Source: Acinetobacter pragensis (GTDB lineage: Bacteria; Pseudomonadota; Gammaproteobacteria; Pseudomonadales; Moraxellaceae). Taken from it: a stretch of 51,553 nucleotides of DNA. This document shows positions 16,821 through 25,416 of this stretch, piece by piece. The position numbers and the translations under genes are program-made. Numbering within the stretch: position 1 is the stretch's first letter; each line of letters starts with the position of its first letter. Location of the stretch: contig NZ_LUAW01000071.1 in assembly GCF_001605895.1 (NCBI RefSeq), forward strand, positions 33,124 to 84,676, given 5' to 3'. The notes beneath the pieces were generated by a model, which was not told the DNA's origin, did no database searches, and was given only the letters and a program-made list of their open reading frames with translations.

Positions 16821-17690
16821 ATGAATCTTCGCCATCTTGAAATGTTCTATGCAGTGATGCTTTATGGGTCATTATCGGAAGCGGCCTCATCGCTTTGCAT
16901 ATCACAGCCTGCAGCGAGCAAACTGTTGAAACACGCGGAACAGCGTTTGGGTTTTGCCTTATTTAAGCGCATAAAAGGCAAGCTGCAGCCCACAAATGAG
17001 GCGTATATTTTATATGAAGAAGTGAAGCCGATTTACGAAAAAATAAACAAACTGAATAAGCTGACGCATAATTTGGCGAAAAATCCGCAGGGGAAAATAA
17101 CGCTCGGCTGCCTGCCTAGCTTAGGCTTAAGTCTAATACCGAAGCTGACGGCGCAGTACTTGAAAAAATATCCTGAAGTCTTCGTCAATATCGGTACAGA
17201 CCATACCCAATCGCTGGAGCAGAAATTGCTGCAGCGCGAAATTGACTTTGCTGTGACCTTTGAGCCGCATACGCAGCACGGCATTATTGCCACGCCTATT
17301 TTAGATATTCCGCTGGTGTATATTGATTCGGAAAAAATGCGTTCGGCTAAAAATATCTCATCGATTGATGAAAACCGCTGGATTCAGCCCGATGCATCAT
17401 CACTTATGTCGGTATTGTCTAAACATCGTGAATTCAACACTAGCATTGTCAATGTGCAGACCTACTATATGGCCAGTGAGCTGGTGCGTCAGGGCATCGG
17501 CTGCAGCATTACGGATATCTATACGGCAGCTTATTCATTGCCCAAAGAGATGATTCACAGTTTGACACCCAGCATGCACACCACAATTTACATTCTGCGC
17601 AACGCCAGTGTCAGCACGACGCAGGCGGTCGAAAATTTTATTGAACTGATCCGCTCAGATATTGGCTTGATCACGCCATCACTTAACTAA
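16821..17690 (+). CDS. LysR-family transcriptional regulator
   Basis: This 289-residue regulator has the winged helix-turn-helix at residues 1-60 (MNLRHLEMFYAVMLYGSLSEAASSLCISQPAASKLLKHAEQRLGFALF). The periplasmic-binding-protein-like effector domain follows from about residue 90 (GKITLGCLPSLGLSLIP). LysR regulators usually control a divergent gene and bind a pathway metabolite. Here the divergent gene is a permease and the downstream genes are DadA- and RidA-like, so it probably governs this module. The ATG at 16821 matches the usual LysR N-terminus. An ATG at 16809 adds four residues. No clear RBS precedes either. Confidence 0.92.
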   Translation: MNLRHLEMFYAVMLYGSLSEAASSLCISQPAASKLLKHAEQRLGFALFKRIKGKLQPTNEAYILYEEVKPIYEKINKLNKLTHNLAKNPQGKITLGCLPSLGLSLIPKLTAQYLKKYPEVFVNIGTDHTQSLEQKLLQREIDFAVTFEPHTQHGIIATPILDIPLVYIDSEKMRSAKNISSIDENRWIQPDASSLMSVLSKHREFNTSIVNVQTYYMASELVRQGIGCSITDIYTAAYSLPKEMIHSLTPSMHTTIYILRNASVSTTQAVENFIELIRSDIGLITPSLN

Positions 17691-17778
17691 AGGTTATGCT
17701 CTGTGTTGAAAAACTCATTTGTTAATACATGATTCTTCTACTTTAATGAAGTTGTTTTAAGAATGAAGCTGAGTAGGC

Positions 17779-19026
17779 ATGAAAAAGCATGTGGTAGTCA
17801 TTGGGGGCGGTGTCATTGGTTTAAGTACCGCTTATGCGCTTATACAGTCAGGGCATAAAGTCACACTGGTTGAAGCAAATGATAAGGTTGGCTGTCAGAC
17901 GAGCTATGCCAACGGCGGTCAGCTGAGTTACCGCTATGTCGCGCCATTGGCCGATGCCGGTGTGCCGATTCAGGCTTTGCAATGGCTGGGCAAAGCGCAT
18001 TCGCCATTAAATTTCAAACTGAATATTTCACCGTTTCAATGGTCTTGGCTGCTGCAGTTTCTATTGGCCTGCAACCGTAAAGACAATGTGGTTAATGGCA
18101 ATCATATTTTACGCTTATCTCTTTATAGTCAAAGTATTATGAAAACATGGCGGAATCAGCTGGATGATTTCTGCTGGGTGAAATCAGGAAAAATGGTAAT
18201 TCACCGTGATGAAAAGACCTTTAAAAAAGCCAGTAGCGGCATTGATCCTGCGGTGCAAAAAGCGCTGACGCGTCAAGAGACCGTACAGATTGAACCGGCC
18301 CTGAAAGGCATTGAATCTGAGTTGGCGGGATCGATTTTCACCCCCGATGATGAAACGGCAGACTGCTATAAATTCTGTCTGGCGCTGTATAAGGAATTAG
18401 AAGGGCATGCAGATTTTGAATGTTTATATGAGCATAAGGTGACCGATTTCTTTGCCGAGAATAATAAAATATCTGCTTTAGAAACCACAAAAAAACGCAT
18501 TGAAGCGGATGAGTTTGTGGTGGCGGCGGGTAATGGCAGTACTGCAATTTTTGATTTGGCCGGTATCTCTGTACCGCTGTATCCGCTGAAAGGTTATAGC
18601 TTGACGCTGCCGTTTCCTAAAAAATTAAATGCTGTGCCAAGCATCAGTGTGACTGATTACGCTAATAAAATTGTCTATGCCAAATTGGGTGACCGCCTGC
18701 GCATTGCGGCGATGGTGGATATTGGCTATCAGCATGTCGATATCCGAAAAGAGCGGATGGATGCCTTGAAGCAAACGGTTCAAAAGACTTTTCCTGATTT
18801 GGAGGGTGTAGATGACGCCATTGAATGGAGCGGATTAAGACCGTCTACCCCCAAAGGTCCGCCAATTTTGGGCCGCACAAAATATGCAAATTTATGGTCA
18901 AATATTGGTCAAGGCAGTTTAGGATTTACTTTGGCTGCCGGCAGTGCAATGGTTATTGCGCAGCTGATCAGCCATGCCAAATCACCAATTCATTTAGAAG
19001 GCTTATCGATGGAGAAATATTCATGA
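17779..19026 (+). CDS. D-amino-acid dehydrogenase, DadA-like FAD oxidoreductase
   Basis: This 415-residue flavoprotein of the DadA/DAO family would oxidise a D-amino acid (or related amine) to the imino acid and pass electrons to the respiratory chain. The FAD-binding motif VIGGGVIGLSTAYAL is at residues 6-20. The DadA-typical CQTSYANGGQLSYRYVAPLADAG follows. The C-terminal flavin contact region WSGLRPSTPKGPPILGRT is present, as is GQGSLGFTLAAGSA. It differs enough from classical DadA (weak RBS, LysR and permease context, no alr partner) that I give no symbol. Its stop codon overlaps the start of the RidA gene, so the two are translationally coupled. Confidence 0.88.
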   Translation: MKKHVVVIGGGVIGLSTAYALIQSGHKVTLVEANDKVGCQTSYANGGQLSYRYVAPLADAGVPIQALQWLGKAHSPLNFKLNISPFQWSWLLQFLLACNRKDNVVNGNHILRLSLYSQSIMKTWRNQLDDFCWVKSGKMVIHRDEKTFKKASSGIDPAVQKALTRQETVQIEPALKGIESELAGSIFTPDDETADCYKFCLALYKELEGHADFECLYEHKVTDFFAENNKISALETTKKRIEADEFVVAAGNGSTAIFDLAGISVPLYPLKGYSLTLPFPKKLNAVPSISVTDYANKIVYAKLGDRLRIAAMVDIGYQHVDIRKERMDALKQTVQKTFPDLEGVDDAIEWSGLRPSTPKGPPILGRTKYANLWSNIGQGSLGFTLAAGSAMVIAQLISHAKSPIHLEGLSMEKYS

Positions 19027-19382
19027 GCAACGAAATACAGCGCATTAATGCCTCAGCGCGCCTATCGGGCTGTGTGGTGCATGGCGGTTTGGTCTATGTA
19101 TCCGGTCAAGTGCCGACTACGCTGGATGCCGATGCCAAACAGCAGACTGTAGAAGTCCTGCAAAAAATTGATGATCTGCTGGAACAGGCCAATAGCGATA
19201 AAAGCCGGATTTTGACAGCGCAAATCTGGATTAAGCATATTGAGCGTGATTTTGCTGTATTTAATGAGTGCTGGGAAGCTTGGCTGCCGGAAGGTGCAGC
19301 GCCGGCCCGTGCAGCGCTTCAAGCAGACTTGGCGCGCCCGCAAGTGTTGGTCGAAGTGATGCTGACCGCTGCAGTAAAATAA
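19023..19382 (+). CDS. RidA-family imine/enamine deaminase
   Basis: This 119-residue protein of the YjgF/YER057c/UK114 family hydrolyses reactive imines or enamines to ketones and ammonia. The family arginine is in GAAPARAALQAD and the conserved glutamate in VLVEVMLTA, so the active site looks complete. GLVYVSGQVP is the typical N-terminal stretch. Its ATG overlaps the dehydrogenase stop as ATGA. This suits a role in hydrolysing the imino acid that the dehydrogenase makes, which is inference from pairing. Its closest subfamily among RidA/Rid1-7 was not determined. Confidence 0.9.
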   Translation: MSNEIQRINASARLSGCVVHGGLVYVSGQVPTTLDADAKQQTVEVLQKIDDLLEQANSDKSRILTAQIWIKHIERDFAVFNECWEAWLPEGAAPARAALQADLARPQVLVEVMLTAAVK

Positions 19383-19394
19383 TTAAGTTTCATT

Positions 19395-19421
19395 AAAGCC
19401 GGCTCAATGCCGGCTTTTTTT
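19395..19421 (+). terminator. Terminator after dadA-like/ridA-like operon
   Basis: The stem AAAGCCGGC/GCCGGCTTT around TCAAT is followed by a T-run, 12 bases after the stop codon. Confidence 0.94.
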
Positions 19422-19544
19422 GTTTTGCGGCGGCCTGTTTTTTGAACCTTAAGAGAGCGGCCAACTGTGCGCTTCTACAAACAAGCATAGTGACTCTGCG
19501 GCTAAAAGCGCTATCATAACGGCAGTAAAAATTTGGATGCTGTT

Positions 19545-20612
19545 ATGAAAATCATTGCGGATGAAAATCTGGCATTTACCGATTATTTTTTTGCCGAATT
19601 TGGTGGGATTGAACACAAAGCCGGACGTGCCTTGACCCATGAAGATGTTCAGGATGCCGAAGCGCTGCTGGTCCGTTCTGTCACAAAAGTAAATTCCGCA
19701 TTGATTCAGCAGACTGCCCTGAAATTTGTCGGCAGCGCGACGATTGGAACCGATCATTTGGATATTCCGGCGCTTGAGGCGCAGGGGATTGTATGGTCGA
19801 ATGCGGCCGGCTGCAATGCGCAGGCGGTTGCGGAATATGTCATTACAGCTTTAATAAAATTAAAGCCTGAACTGATTGACGCCAATGAACAATTCACTCT
19901 AGGCGTAATTGGCCTAGGCAATGTCGGTTCGCGTTTAGCCGCCATGGCAAAATTGCTGGGCTGGAATGTGATTGGCTATGACCCCTTTGTCTGCCGCGAA
20001 CATATCGAGCAAGTCGAATTGAATGAGCTGCTGAAAACAGCGGATGCCATTTCAATACATGTGCCGCTGACCAAAACATCTTTGCATCCAACATTCCATT
20101 TAATCGATTCAATGGCGCTGTCGCAAATGAAGCCAGAGGCCATACTGATTAATTCAGCGCGCGGACCTGTGGTTGCGGAAGCGGATTTAATGGATGATAT
20201 TCAAAAAACACAGCGCAAGGTGGTTTTGGATGTCTTTGAACATGAGCCTGAAATTTCTGAAGCGCTGCTGAATTTAATCACAGTGGTTACGCCGCATATT
20301 GCCGGCTACAGTTTGGAAGGCAAGGCGCGCGGCACACAAATGATCTATGATGCTTTTTGCAAAGCATTTGAAAAAACTTCAGATAAGCAATTTGAAACTC
20401 AGCTGCCGGTCTGTGATGCGCTGTTTGAACATCAGCCGCTGAAAACTGTTCTGAAACAGCATTTGCATGAGATATATGATATTGCCCGCGATGATGCCAA
20501 TTTGCGCGCCTGTGTTAAAGATGGCAAGGTCGAGCAAAAGGCTTTCGATTATTTGCGTAAAACGTATCCGCTGCGCCGTGAATGGGCCGCGCACGGAGGG
20601 CCGAAAGCATGA
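19545..20612 (+). CDS. pdxB: Erythronate-4-phosphate dehydrogenase
   Basis: PdxB oxidises 4-phospho-D-erythronate in the DXP-dependent pyridoxal-5'-phosphate pathway. The protein has 355 residues. It starts MKIIADENLAFTDYFF as PdxB does. The NAD-binding fold is GVIGLGNVGSRLAAMAKLLG. The catalytic triad candidates are the Arg in NSARGPVV, the Glu in DVFEHEPE and the His in TPHIAGYS. A C-terminal PdxB-specific dimerisation domain follows from about residue 260. The start at 19545 is chosen over 19533 (four extra residues) because the protein then begins at the family N-terminus. The last bases overlap the epmA start codon. Confidence 0.94.
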   Translation: MKIIADENLAFTDYFFAEFGGIEHKAGRALTHEDVQDAEALLVRSVTKVNSALIQQTALKFVGSATIGTDHLDIPALEAQGIVWSNAAGCNAQAVAEYVITALIKLKPELIDANEQFTLGVIGLGNVGSRLAAMAKLLGWNVIGYDPFVCREHIEQVELNELLKTADAISIHVPLTKTSLHPTFHLIDSMALSQMKPEAILINSARGPVVAEADLMDDIQKTQRKVVLDVFEHEPEISEALLNLITVVTPHIAGYSLEGKARGTQMIYDAFCKAFEKTSDKQFETQLPVCDALFEHQPLKTVLKQHLHEIYDIARDDANLRACVKDGKVEQKAFDYLRKTYPLRREWAAHGGPKA

Positions 20613-21613
20613 GCCAGTCAATGCAGAGCCTTGAGCAAAACACGATTCAGTATCAGCCGACCTGCGCGTTAAAAGCCATGCGCGCCCGTGCGCAAATGTA
20701 TGCGCAGATTCGCCGTTTTTTCGCGGAACGCGACGTGCTGGAAGTGGAAACACCCATTTTATCGCAAGCGGGGGTAACTGATGTACATTTGGCCTCTGTA
20801 CAGGCGCAGCGTCATGTGGGCGGCAAAAAGCAAACGCATTATTTGCAGACCTCGCCTGAATTTGCCATGAAGCGTTTGCTTGCCAGCGGCAGCGGCGCAA
20901 TCTATCAAATGTGCAAAGTATTCCGTGATGATGAGCATGGCCGAAAGCACAACAGTGAATTCACCATGCTGGAATGGTACCGGCCTGAATTTTCACTCAA
21001 AGATTTAATGCTTGAAGTAACAGATTTGCTGAATGTGGTTTTAGCGCAGCGTTTTGGGGAAGTGCGCCCGGCCATTTACAGTTATAAGCATGCCTTTATG
21101 GACCGCTTGGATCTGAATCCGCTGAAAGCGACATTAGCAGAATTGAAAGATGCCTGCCGCCGTGTCGGACTGAATTTGGATTTGGGTGATGATCGGCTGG
21201 GTTATATTGATCTGTTATTTTCTCACATGGTCGAACCCAGCTTAGGTTTTGATGCGCCTGTATTTTTAACTGATTTCCCGCCTGAAATGGCTTCTTTGGC
21301 GAAAACTAGAATCGATGAAGATGGTGAATTGGTTGCCGCGCGTTTTGAGCTGTATATCGAAGGTTTAGAGCTTGCCAATGCATATGACGAACTGATTGAT
21401 GCTGACATACTGCGCGGGCGCTTTGAAGCGGATACTGCGGAGCGCGAAAAGCTAGGCTTGCATATTATGCCGATAGATGAATATTTACTGGCAGCCTTGC
21501 CGAATATGCCTGAATGTTCAGGCATTGCATTGGGCATAGACCGTTTGCTGATGATTGCCACTGAGCAAATGAAACTGGAAAAAGTGATTACTTTCCCGGC
21601 TGAAATCTCATAA
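20609..21613 (+). CDS. epmA: EF-P--(R)-beta-lysine ligase EpmA (PoxA/GenX)
   Basis: EpmA attaches (R)-beta-lysine to a lysine of elongation factor P, easing ribosome stalling at polyproline. It is a shortened class II lysyl-tRNA-synthetase homologue without the anticodon-binding domain. At 334 residues it is slightly longer than E. coli EpmA (325). Motif 2 is FRDDEHGRKHNSEFTMLEWYRP, and motif 3 is GIALGIDRLLMI near the C-terminus. ETPILSQAGVTDVHL is the motif 1 area. The start at 20609 follows GGAGGGCCGAAAGC and overlaps the pdxB stop as ATGA, so the two genes are coupled. Neither epmB nor efp is in the window. Confidence 0.94.
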   Translation: MSQSMQSLEQNTIQYQPTCALKAMRARAQMYAQIRRFFAERDVLEVETPILSQAGVTDVHLASVQAQRHVGGKKQTHYLQTSPEFAMKRLLASGSGAIYQMCKVFRDDEHGRKHNSEFTMLEWYRPEFSLKDLMLEVTDLLNVVLAQRFGEVRPAIYSYKHAFMDRLDLNPLKATLAELKDACRRVGLNLDLGDDRLGYIDLLFSHMVEPSLGFDAPVFLTDFPPEMASLAKTRIDEDGELVAARFELYIEGLELANAYDELIDADILRGRFEADTAEREKLGLHIMPIDEYLLAALPNMPECSGIALGIDRLLMIATEQMKLEKVITFPAEIS

Positions 21614-21640
21614 GGCCAATGTTGAAATAAAGTGACAATA

Positions 21641-21668
21641 AAATAAAGCTCCATGAGGAGCTTTATTT
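21641..21668. terminator. Bidirectional terminator between epmA and cca
   Basis: AAATAAAGCTCC/GGAGCTTTATTT forms a perfect 12-bp stem with an ATGA loop between convergent genes. It lies 27 bases after the epmA stop and 3 bases past the cca stop. Confidence 0.85.
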
Positions 21669-21671
21669 ATT

Positions 21672-22910
21672 TCAGATGACCGGGGCTGTAACTTGCTGTG
21701 ATTTAAAATCAGATAAAGCTGCAATGCGGCGTTCTATCAGCATTTCGCCAATATCAGGGCCTTGAATGTCTGCGGGCAAGTCTTGCGCTTTAATGCCGCG
21801 GACGACCTGCATGGCATCCAGCACATACTGCGCTTGAGGATAATCACGGTTTTCAAGCCCCAGGCGGCCGCGTGAATCGCATTCACAGGCTTGAACAAAT
21901 GCTTCCACCCGTTCAGGACGGCGCAAAACATCCAGACGCTGCAATAAGCGCCACAGTGTGCCCGGCTTCAGCGTCAGCGCTTGATGACATTTTAAATGCT
22001 CTTTGCATACCGCCAGAGCCAGCTGTTTGGTATTGGCTGGAACACGCAAACGCTCGCAGACCTCAGTTACAGGTTTCAGGCCGCGTTCTTCATGCATGAT
22101 GTGGCGCGGCAGTTCATCCTTCGGGGTTAAGGCTTTTCCTAAGTCATGCACCAAAACTGCAAAACGCACATCAAGTGAGTAATTGGCACGGCAGGCTTGC
22201 TGAAGCGACATCATGGTATGTATGCCGCAGTCAATCTCGGGATGATATTCCGGGCGCTGCGGAATGCCGTACAGCTGATCCAATTCTGGAAATAAGACCT
22301 TTAACGCGCCGCAGGCCCGCAAAACTTCAAAATATTCGTCTGCATGATCTTCCATTAAGGCGCGGGAAGTTTCTTTCCAAACCCGTTCAGGCGTTAAAGC
22401 CTCCAGCTCGCCAGACTCGGCTAATTGTTTCATCAGCGCTAAAGTTTCATCCGTGATTTGAAAGCCTAAATTTTTATAGCGGGCGGCAAAACGGGCAATA
22501 CGCAAAACGCGCAGCGGATCTTCTGCGAAAGCGGCGGAAACGTGGCGGAGCTTTCGGTCTTCAAGATCTTTCTGACCGCCGTAAGGGTCGTACAGCTTGC
22601 CGTCATCGTCTTGCGCAATGGCATTGATTGTTAAATCACGGCGAATCAGATCCTGTTCGAGCGTTACCGTGGGATCTGTATAAAATTCAAAGCCGTGATA
22701 ACCGTGGCCGGACTTACGTTCAGTACGGGCCAGCGCATATTCGTCTTTGGTTTCAGGATGCAGGAAAACGGGGAAATCTTTACCCACAGGCTGAAAGCCT
22801 TGAGCAAGCATTTGTTCCGGCGTTGCGCCGACAACAACATAATCTTTTTCGTGATAGGGGTGCCCGAGAAGCTGATCCCGTACTGCACCGCCTACTAAAT
22901 AAACTTGCAT
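21672..22910 (-). CDS. cca: Multifunctional CCA tRNA nucleotidyltransferase
   Basis: Cca adds or repairs the 3'-CCA of tRNAs. The 412-residue form keeps the C-terminal HD phosphohydrolase domain, as in E. coli. The head domain has GGAVRDQLLG near the start, then DYVVVGATPEQM and ARTERKSG. The RRDLTINAIA motif and LRVLRIARFAARY follow. The HD domain shows HDLGKA, preceded by IHTMMSL. The start at 22910 gives MQVYLVGGAVRD. A start at 22943 would add 11 residues. Its RBS, AGAGG, lies inside the 3' arm of a perfect 14-bp hairpin that is listed separately, which is unusual. Confidence 0.95.
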   Translation of the reverse strand: MQVYLVGGAVRDQLLGHPYHEKDYVVVGATPEQMLAQGFQPVGKDFPVFLHPETKDEYALARTERKSGHGYHGFEFYTDPTVTLEQDLIRRDLTINAIAQDDDGKLYDPYGGQKDLEDRKLRHVSAAFAEDPLRVLRIARFAARYKNLGFQITDETLALMKQLAESGELEALTPERVWKETSRALMEDHADEYFEVLRACGALKVLFPELDQLYGIPQRPEYHPEIDCGIHTMMSLQQACRANYSLDVRFAVLVHDLGKALTPKDELPRHIMHEERGLKPVTEVCERLRVPANTKQLALAVCKEHLKCHQALTLKPGTLWRLLQRLDVLRRPERVEAFVQACECDSRGRLGLENRDYPQAQYVLDAMQVVRGIKAQDLPADIQGPDIGEMLIERRIAALSDFKSQQVTAPVI

Positions 22911-22911
22911 G

Positions 22912-22958
22912 AAAAAACCTCTATTCTTGAAGCCATCATGCAACAGAATAGAGGTTTT
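22912..22958 (-). promoter_or_regulatory. Hairpin covering the cca ribosome binding site
   Basis: On the minus strand AAAACCTCTATTCT pairs perfectly with AGAATAGAGGTTTT over a 17-base loop. Six T follow and then, after one C, the cca ATG. The 3' arm contains the AGAGG RBS. It could be the maeB terminator, a translational switch for cca, or both. Confidence 0.7.
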
Positions 22959-22991
22959 CTCAAGTCTATAAGTGTGATCTAGCCAGCTAAA

Positions 22992-25271
22992 TTAAAGAGC
23001 TGACTTCTCATTTTCTTGAATTTCAGCCACTGTTAAAGCGGTCATATTCACTAAGCGGCGGGTTGTTGCCGTCGGAGTTAAAATATGAACCGGTTTTGCC
23101 GCGCCAAGCAGGATTGGGCCAATTGTTACATTGTTGCCTGATGTTGCTTTCAACAAGTTGAATGAAATATTGGCTGCGTCAAGGTTCGGCATGATAAGCA
23201 GGTTTGCTGAACCCTTAAAGCGCGAGTTCGGGTATGCGAAATGACGGATATTCTCATCCAGTGCCGCATCACCATGCATTTCACCTTCCACTTCAAGCTC
23301 TGGGGCAATTTCAGACAAAATATCATATACCTTACGCATTTTTTGCGCGCTGGCATCGTTTTGGTCTGAACCGAAACTTGAGTGAGAAAGCAGTGCAACG
23401 CGCGGTGTAATACCAAAACGGCGGACTTCTTCAGCAGCTAAAATGGTCATTTCAGCCAGCTGTTCCGCAGTTGGATTACGGTTGATGTAGGTATCTGCGA
23501 TGAATAGGTTACGGTCTTCAAGCATCAATGCATTCAAGGTAAAGAAGTTATTGCGGCCTTCTTTGAGTCCAATTACATTGCTGACAAAGTCTAAGTGAAT
23601 GTCGTAGCTTGAATATGTACCGCACAGCATGCCATCTGCAACGCCATGACGAACCAGCATTGCTGCAATCAGTGTAGAACGGCGGCGCGCTTCACGCTGC
23701 GCATATTCAGGTGTAACACCCTTGCGCTGCATGATGCTGTAGTAGTCATCAGCAAATTTGTCGTAATCAGGATTTTTTTCTTGATCGACAATCGTGATGT
23801 TGACACCATCTTCAAGACGTAAGCCCAGCTTTTTGATGTTCGCTTCAATCACTGCAGGGCGGCCCACAAGAATCGGTTTTGCCAAATCTTCATCGACTGC
23901 AATTTGCACTGCGCGAAGTACGCGCAGGTCTTCACCTTCCGCATAAGCAATACGTTTCGGATCCGTTTTCGCTTGCGCAAAAATCGGCTTCATCATAAAT
24001 GCTGAGTTGTAAACAAACTCAGAAAGACGCTGACGATACGCAGAGAAGTCTTGGATAGGGCGGGTTGCAACGCCAGAGTCCATTGCTGCCTGAGCAATTG
24101 CTGGTGCAATTTCAAGAATTAGGCGCTGATCAAGCGGGCGAGGGATCAGGTAATCGCGGCCAAATGAGGCAGATTTTTCACCGTAAGATGCTGCATCCGC
24201 TTCAACATGCGCCATGCGTGCAATGGCATGCACGCAGGCAATCTTCATTTCTTCATTAATGGTGGTTGCGCCAACGTCCAGCGCGCCACGGAAGATATAC
24301 GGGAAGCATAGCGCGTTGTTGACTTGGTTTGGATAGTCAGAACGGCCTGTCGCCATAATCACATCTGAACGCGCTTCGTGGGCATGTTCAGGCAGAATTT
24401 CTGGATCTGGGTTGGCCAGCGCGAAAATGATCGGGTCTTTCGCCATCACTTTGACCATTTCTTTGGTCAAAATGCCTGCGGCTGAAAGGCCTAGGAACAT
24501 GTCAGCGCCTTCCATGACATCAGCAAGCTGTGAGCCTTCGATGTCTTGAACATAAGCCTTTTTAGACTCATCCAAGCCTTCACGTTTCGTCGTTAATAAA
24601 CCGCGTGAGTCAGCAACAATAATGTTTTCTTTCTTGGCGCCCAAAGCACAAAGCAAGTTTAAGCATGAAAGGGCAGCAGCGCCGGCGCCTGACGCAATAA
24701 TTTTGATTTCTTCAATTTTCTTGCCGTTCAATTGCAGTGCATTGAGCAAAGCAGAACCCACAATAATTGAGGTACCGTGCTGGTCATCATGGAACACAGG
24801 GATATTCATGCGTTCACGAAGTTTTTGCTCGATGTAGAAGCACTCTGGGGCCTTGATGTCTTCAAGGTTGATACCGCCAAAAGTAGGTTCTAATGCTGCA
24901 ACGATATCTACGATTTTGTCTGGATCGTTTTCAGCAATTTCAATGTCAAAGACATCGACACCAGCGAATTTTTTGAATAAAACGCCTTTACCTTCCATAA
25001 CAGGTTTAGACGCCAATGGACCAATGTTGCCCAAGCCCAGTACGGCTGTACCGTTACTGACTACAGCAACAAGATTACCGCGCGCTGTGTAAAGCGCAGC
25101 AGTAGATGGGTCGCGTTCAATTTCTAAACAAGGTGCAGCAACACCTGGCGAGTATGCAAGGGCTAAATCGTGTTGGTTGACCAATTGTTTGCTTGGCGTA
25201 ACGCTGATTTTCCCCGGTGTTGGAAATTCGTGATAGTACAAAGCCTGCTGTTTTAAAGATTGATCGTCCAT
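22992..25271 (-). CDS. maeB: NADP-dependent malic enzyme with phosphotransacetylase-like domain
   Basis: MaeB oxidatively decarboxylates malate to pyruvate with NADP+, feeding NADPH and gluconeogenesis. The protein has 759 residues. The malic enzyme part (about 1-430) contains [42 protein letters not shown], the substrate-binding [23 protein letters not shown] and the NADP fold [16 protein letters not shown]. The C-terminal part (about 430-759) is the phosphate acetyl/butyryl-transferase-like regulatory domain ([33 protein letters not shown]). In E. coli MaeB this tail binds acetyl-CoA as an inhibitor. It is upstream of cca on the same strand, 81 bases away. Confidence 0.96.
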   Translation of the reverse strand: MDDQSLKQQALYYHEFPTPGKISVTPSKQLVNQHDLALAYSPGVAAPCLEIERDPSTAALYTARGNLVAVVSNGTAVLGLGNIGPLASKPVMEGKGVLFKKFAGVDVFDIEIAENDPDKIVDIVAALEPTFGGINLEDIKAPECFYIEQKLRERMNIPVFHDDQHGTSIIVGSALLNALQLNGKKIEEIKIIASGAGAAALSCLNLLCALGAKKENIIVADSRGLLTTKREGLDESKKAYVQDIEGSQLADVMEGADMFLGLSAAGILTKEMVKVMAKDPIIFALANPDPEILPEHAHEARSDVIMATGRSDYPNQVNNALCFPYIFRGALDVGATTINEEMKIACVHAIARMAHVEADAASYGEKSASFGRDYLIPRPLDQRLILEIAPAIAQAAMDSGVATRPIQDFSAYRQRLSEFVYNSAFMMKPIFAQAKTDPKRIAYAEGEDLRVLRAVQIAVDEDLAKPILVGRPAVIEANIKKLGLRLEDGVNITIVDQEKNPDYDKFADDYYSIMQRKGVTPEYAQREARRRSTLIAAMLVRHGVADGMLCGTYSSYDIHLDFVSNVIGLKEGRNNFFTLNALMLEDRNLFIADTYINRNPTAEQLAEMTILAAEEVRRFGITPRVALLSHSSFGSDQNDASAQKMRKVYDILSEIAPELEVEGEMHGDAALDENIRHFAYPNSRFKGSANLLIMPNLDAANISFNLLKATSGNNVTIGPILLGAAKPVHILTPTATTRRLVNMTALTVAEIQENEKSAL

Positions 25272-25416
25272 CTGTATCTCGTTTGTTTTGAGTTGCCCAA
25301 AAATGCGGGTAGTGGTTCTTAAATTAAGCTTGAATATATCATTTGTTCAGCGCTTCGGACAGTCGCTAAAGTACCTTTTTCCAACAAACTTATAGCTGAG
25401 AAAGCTTTAGTTATAT

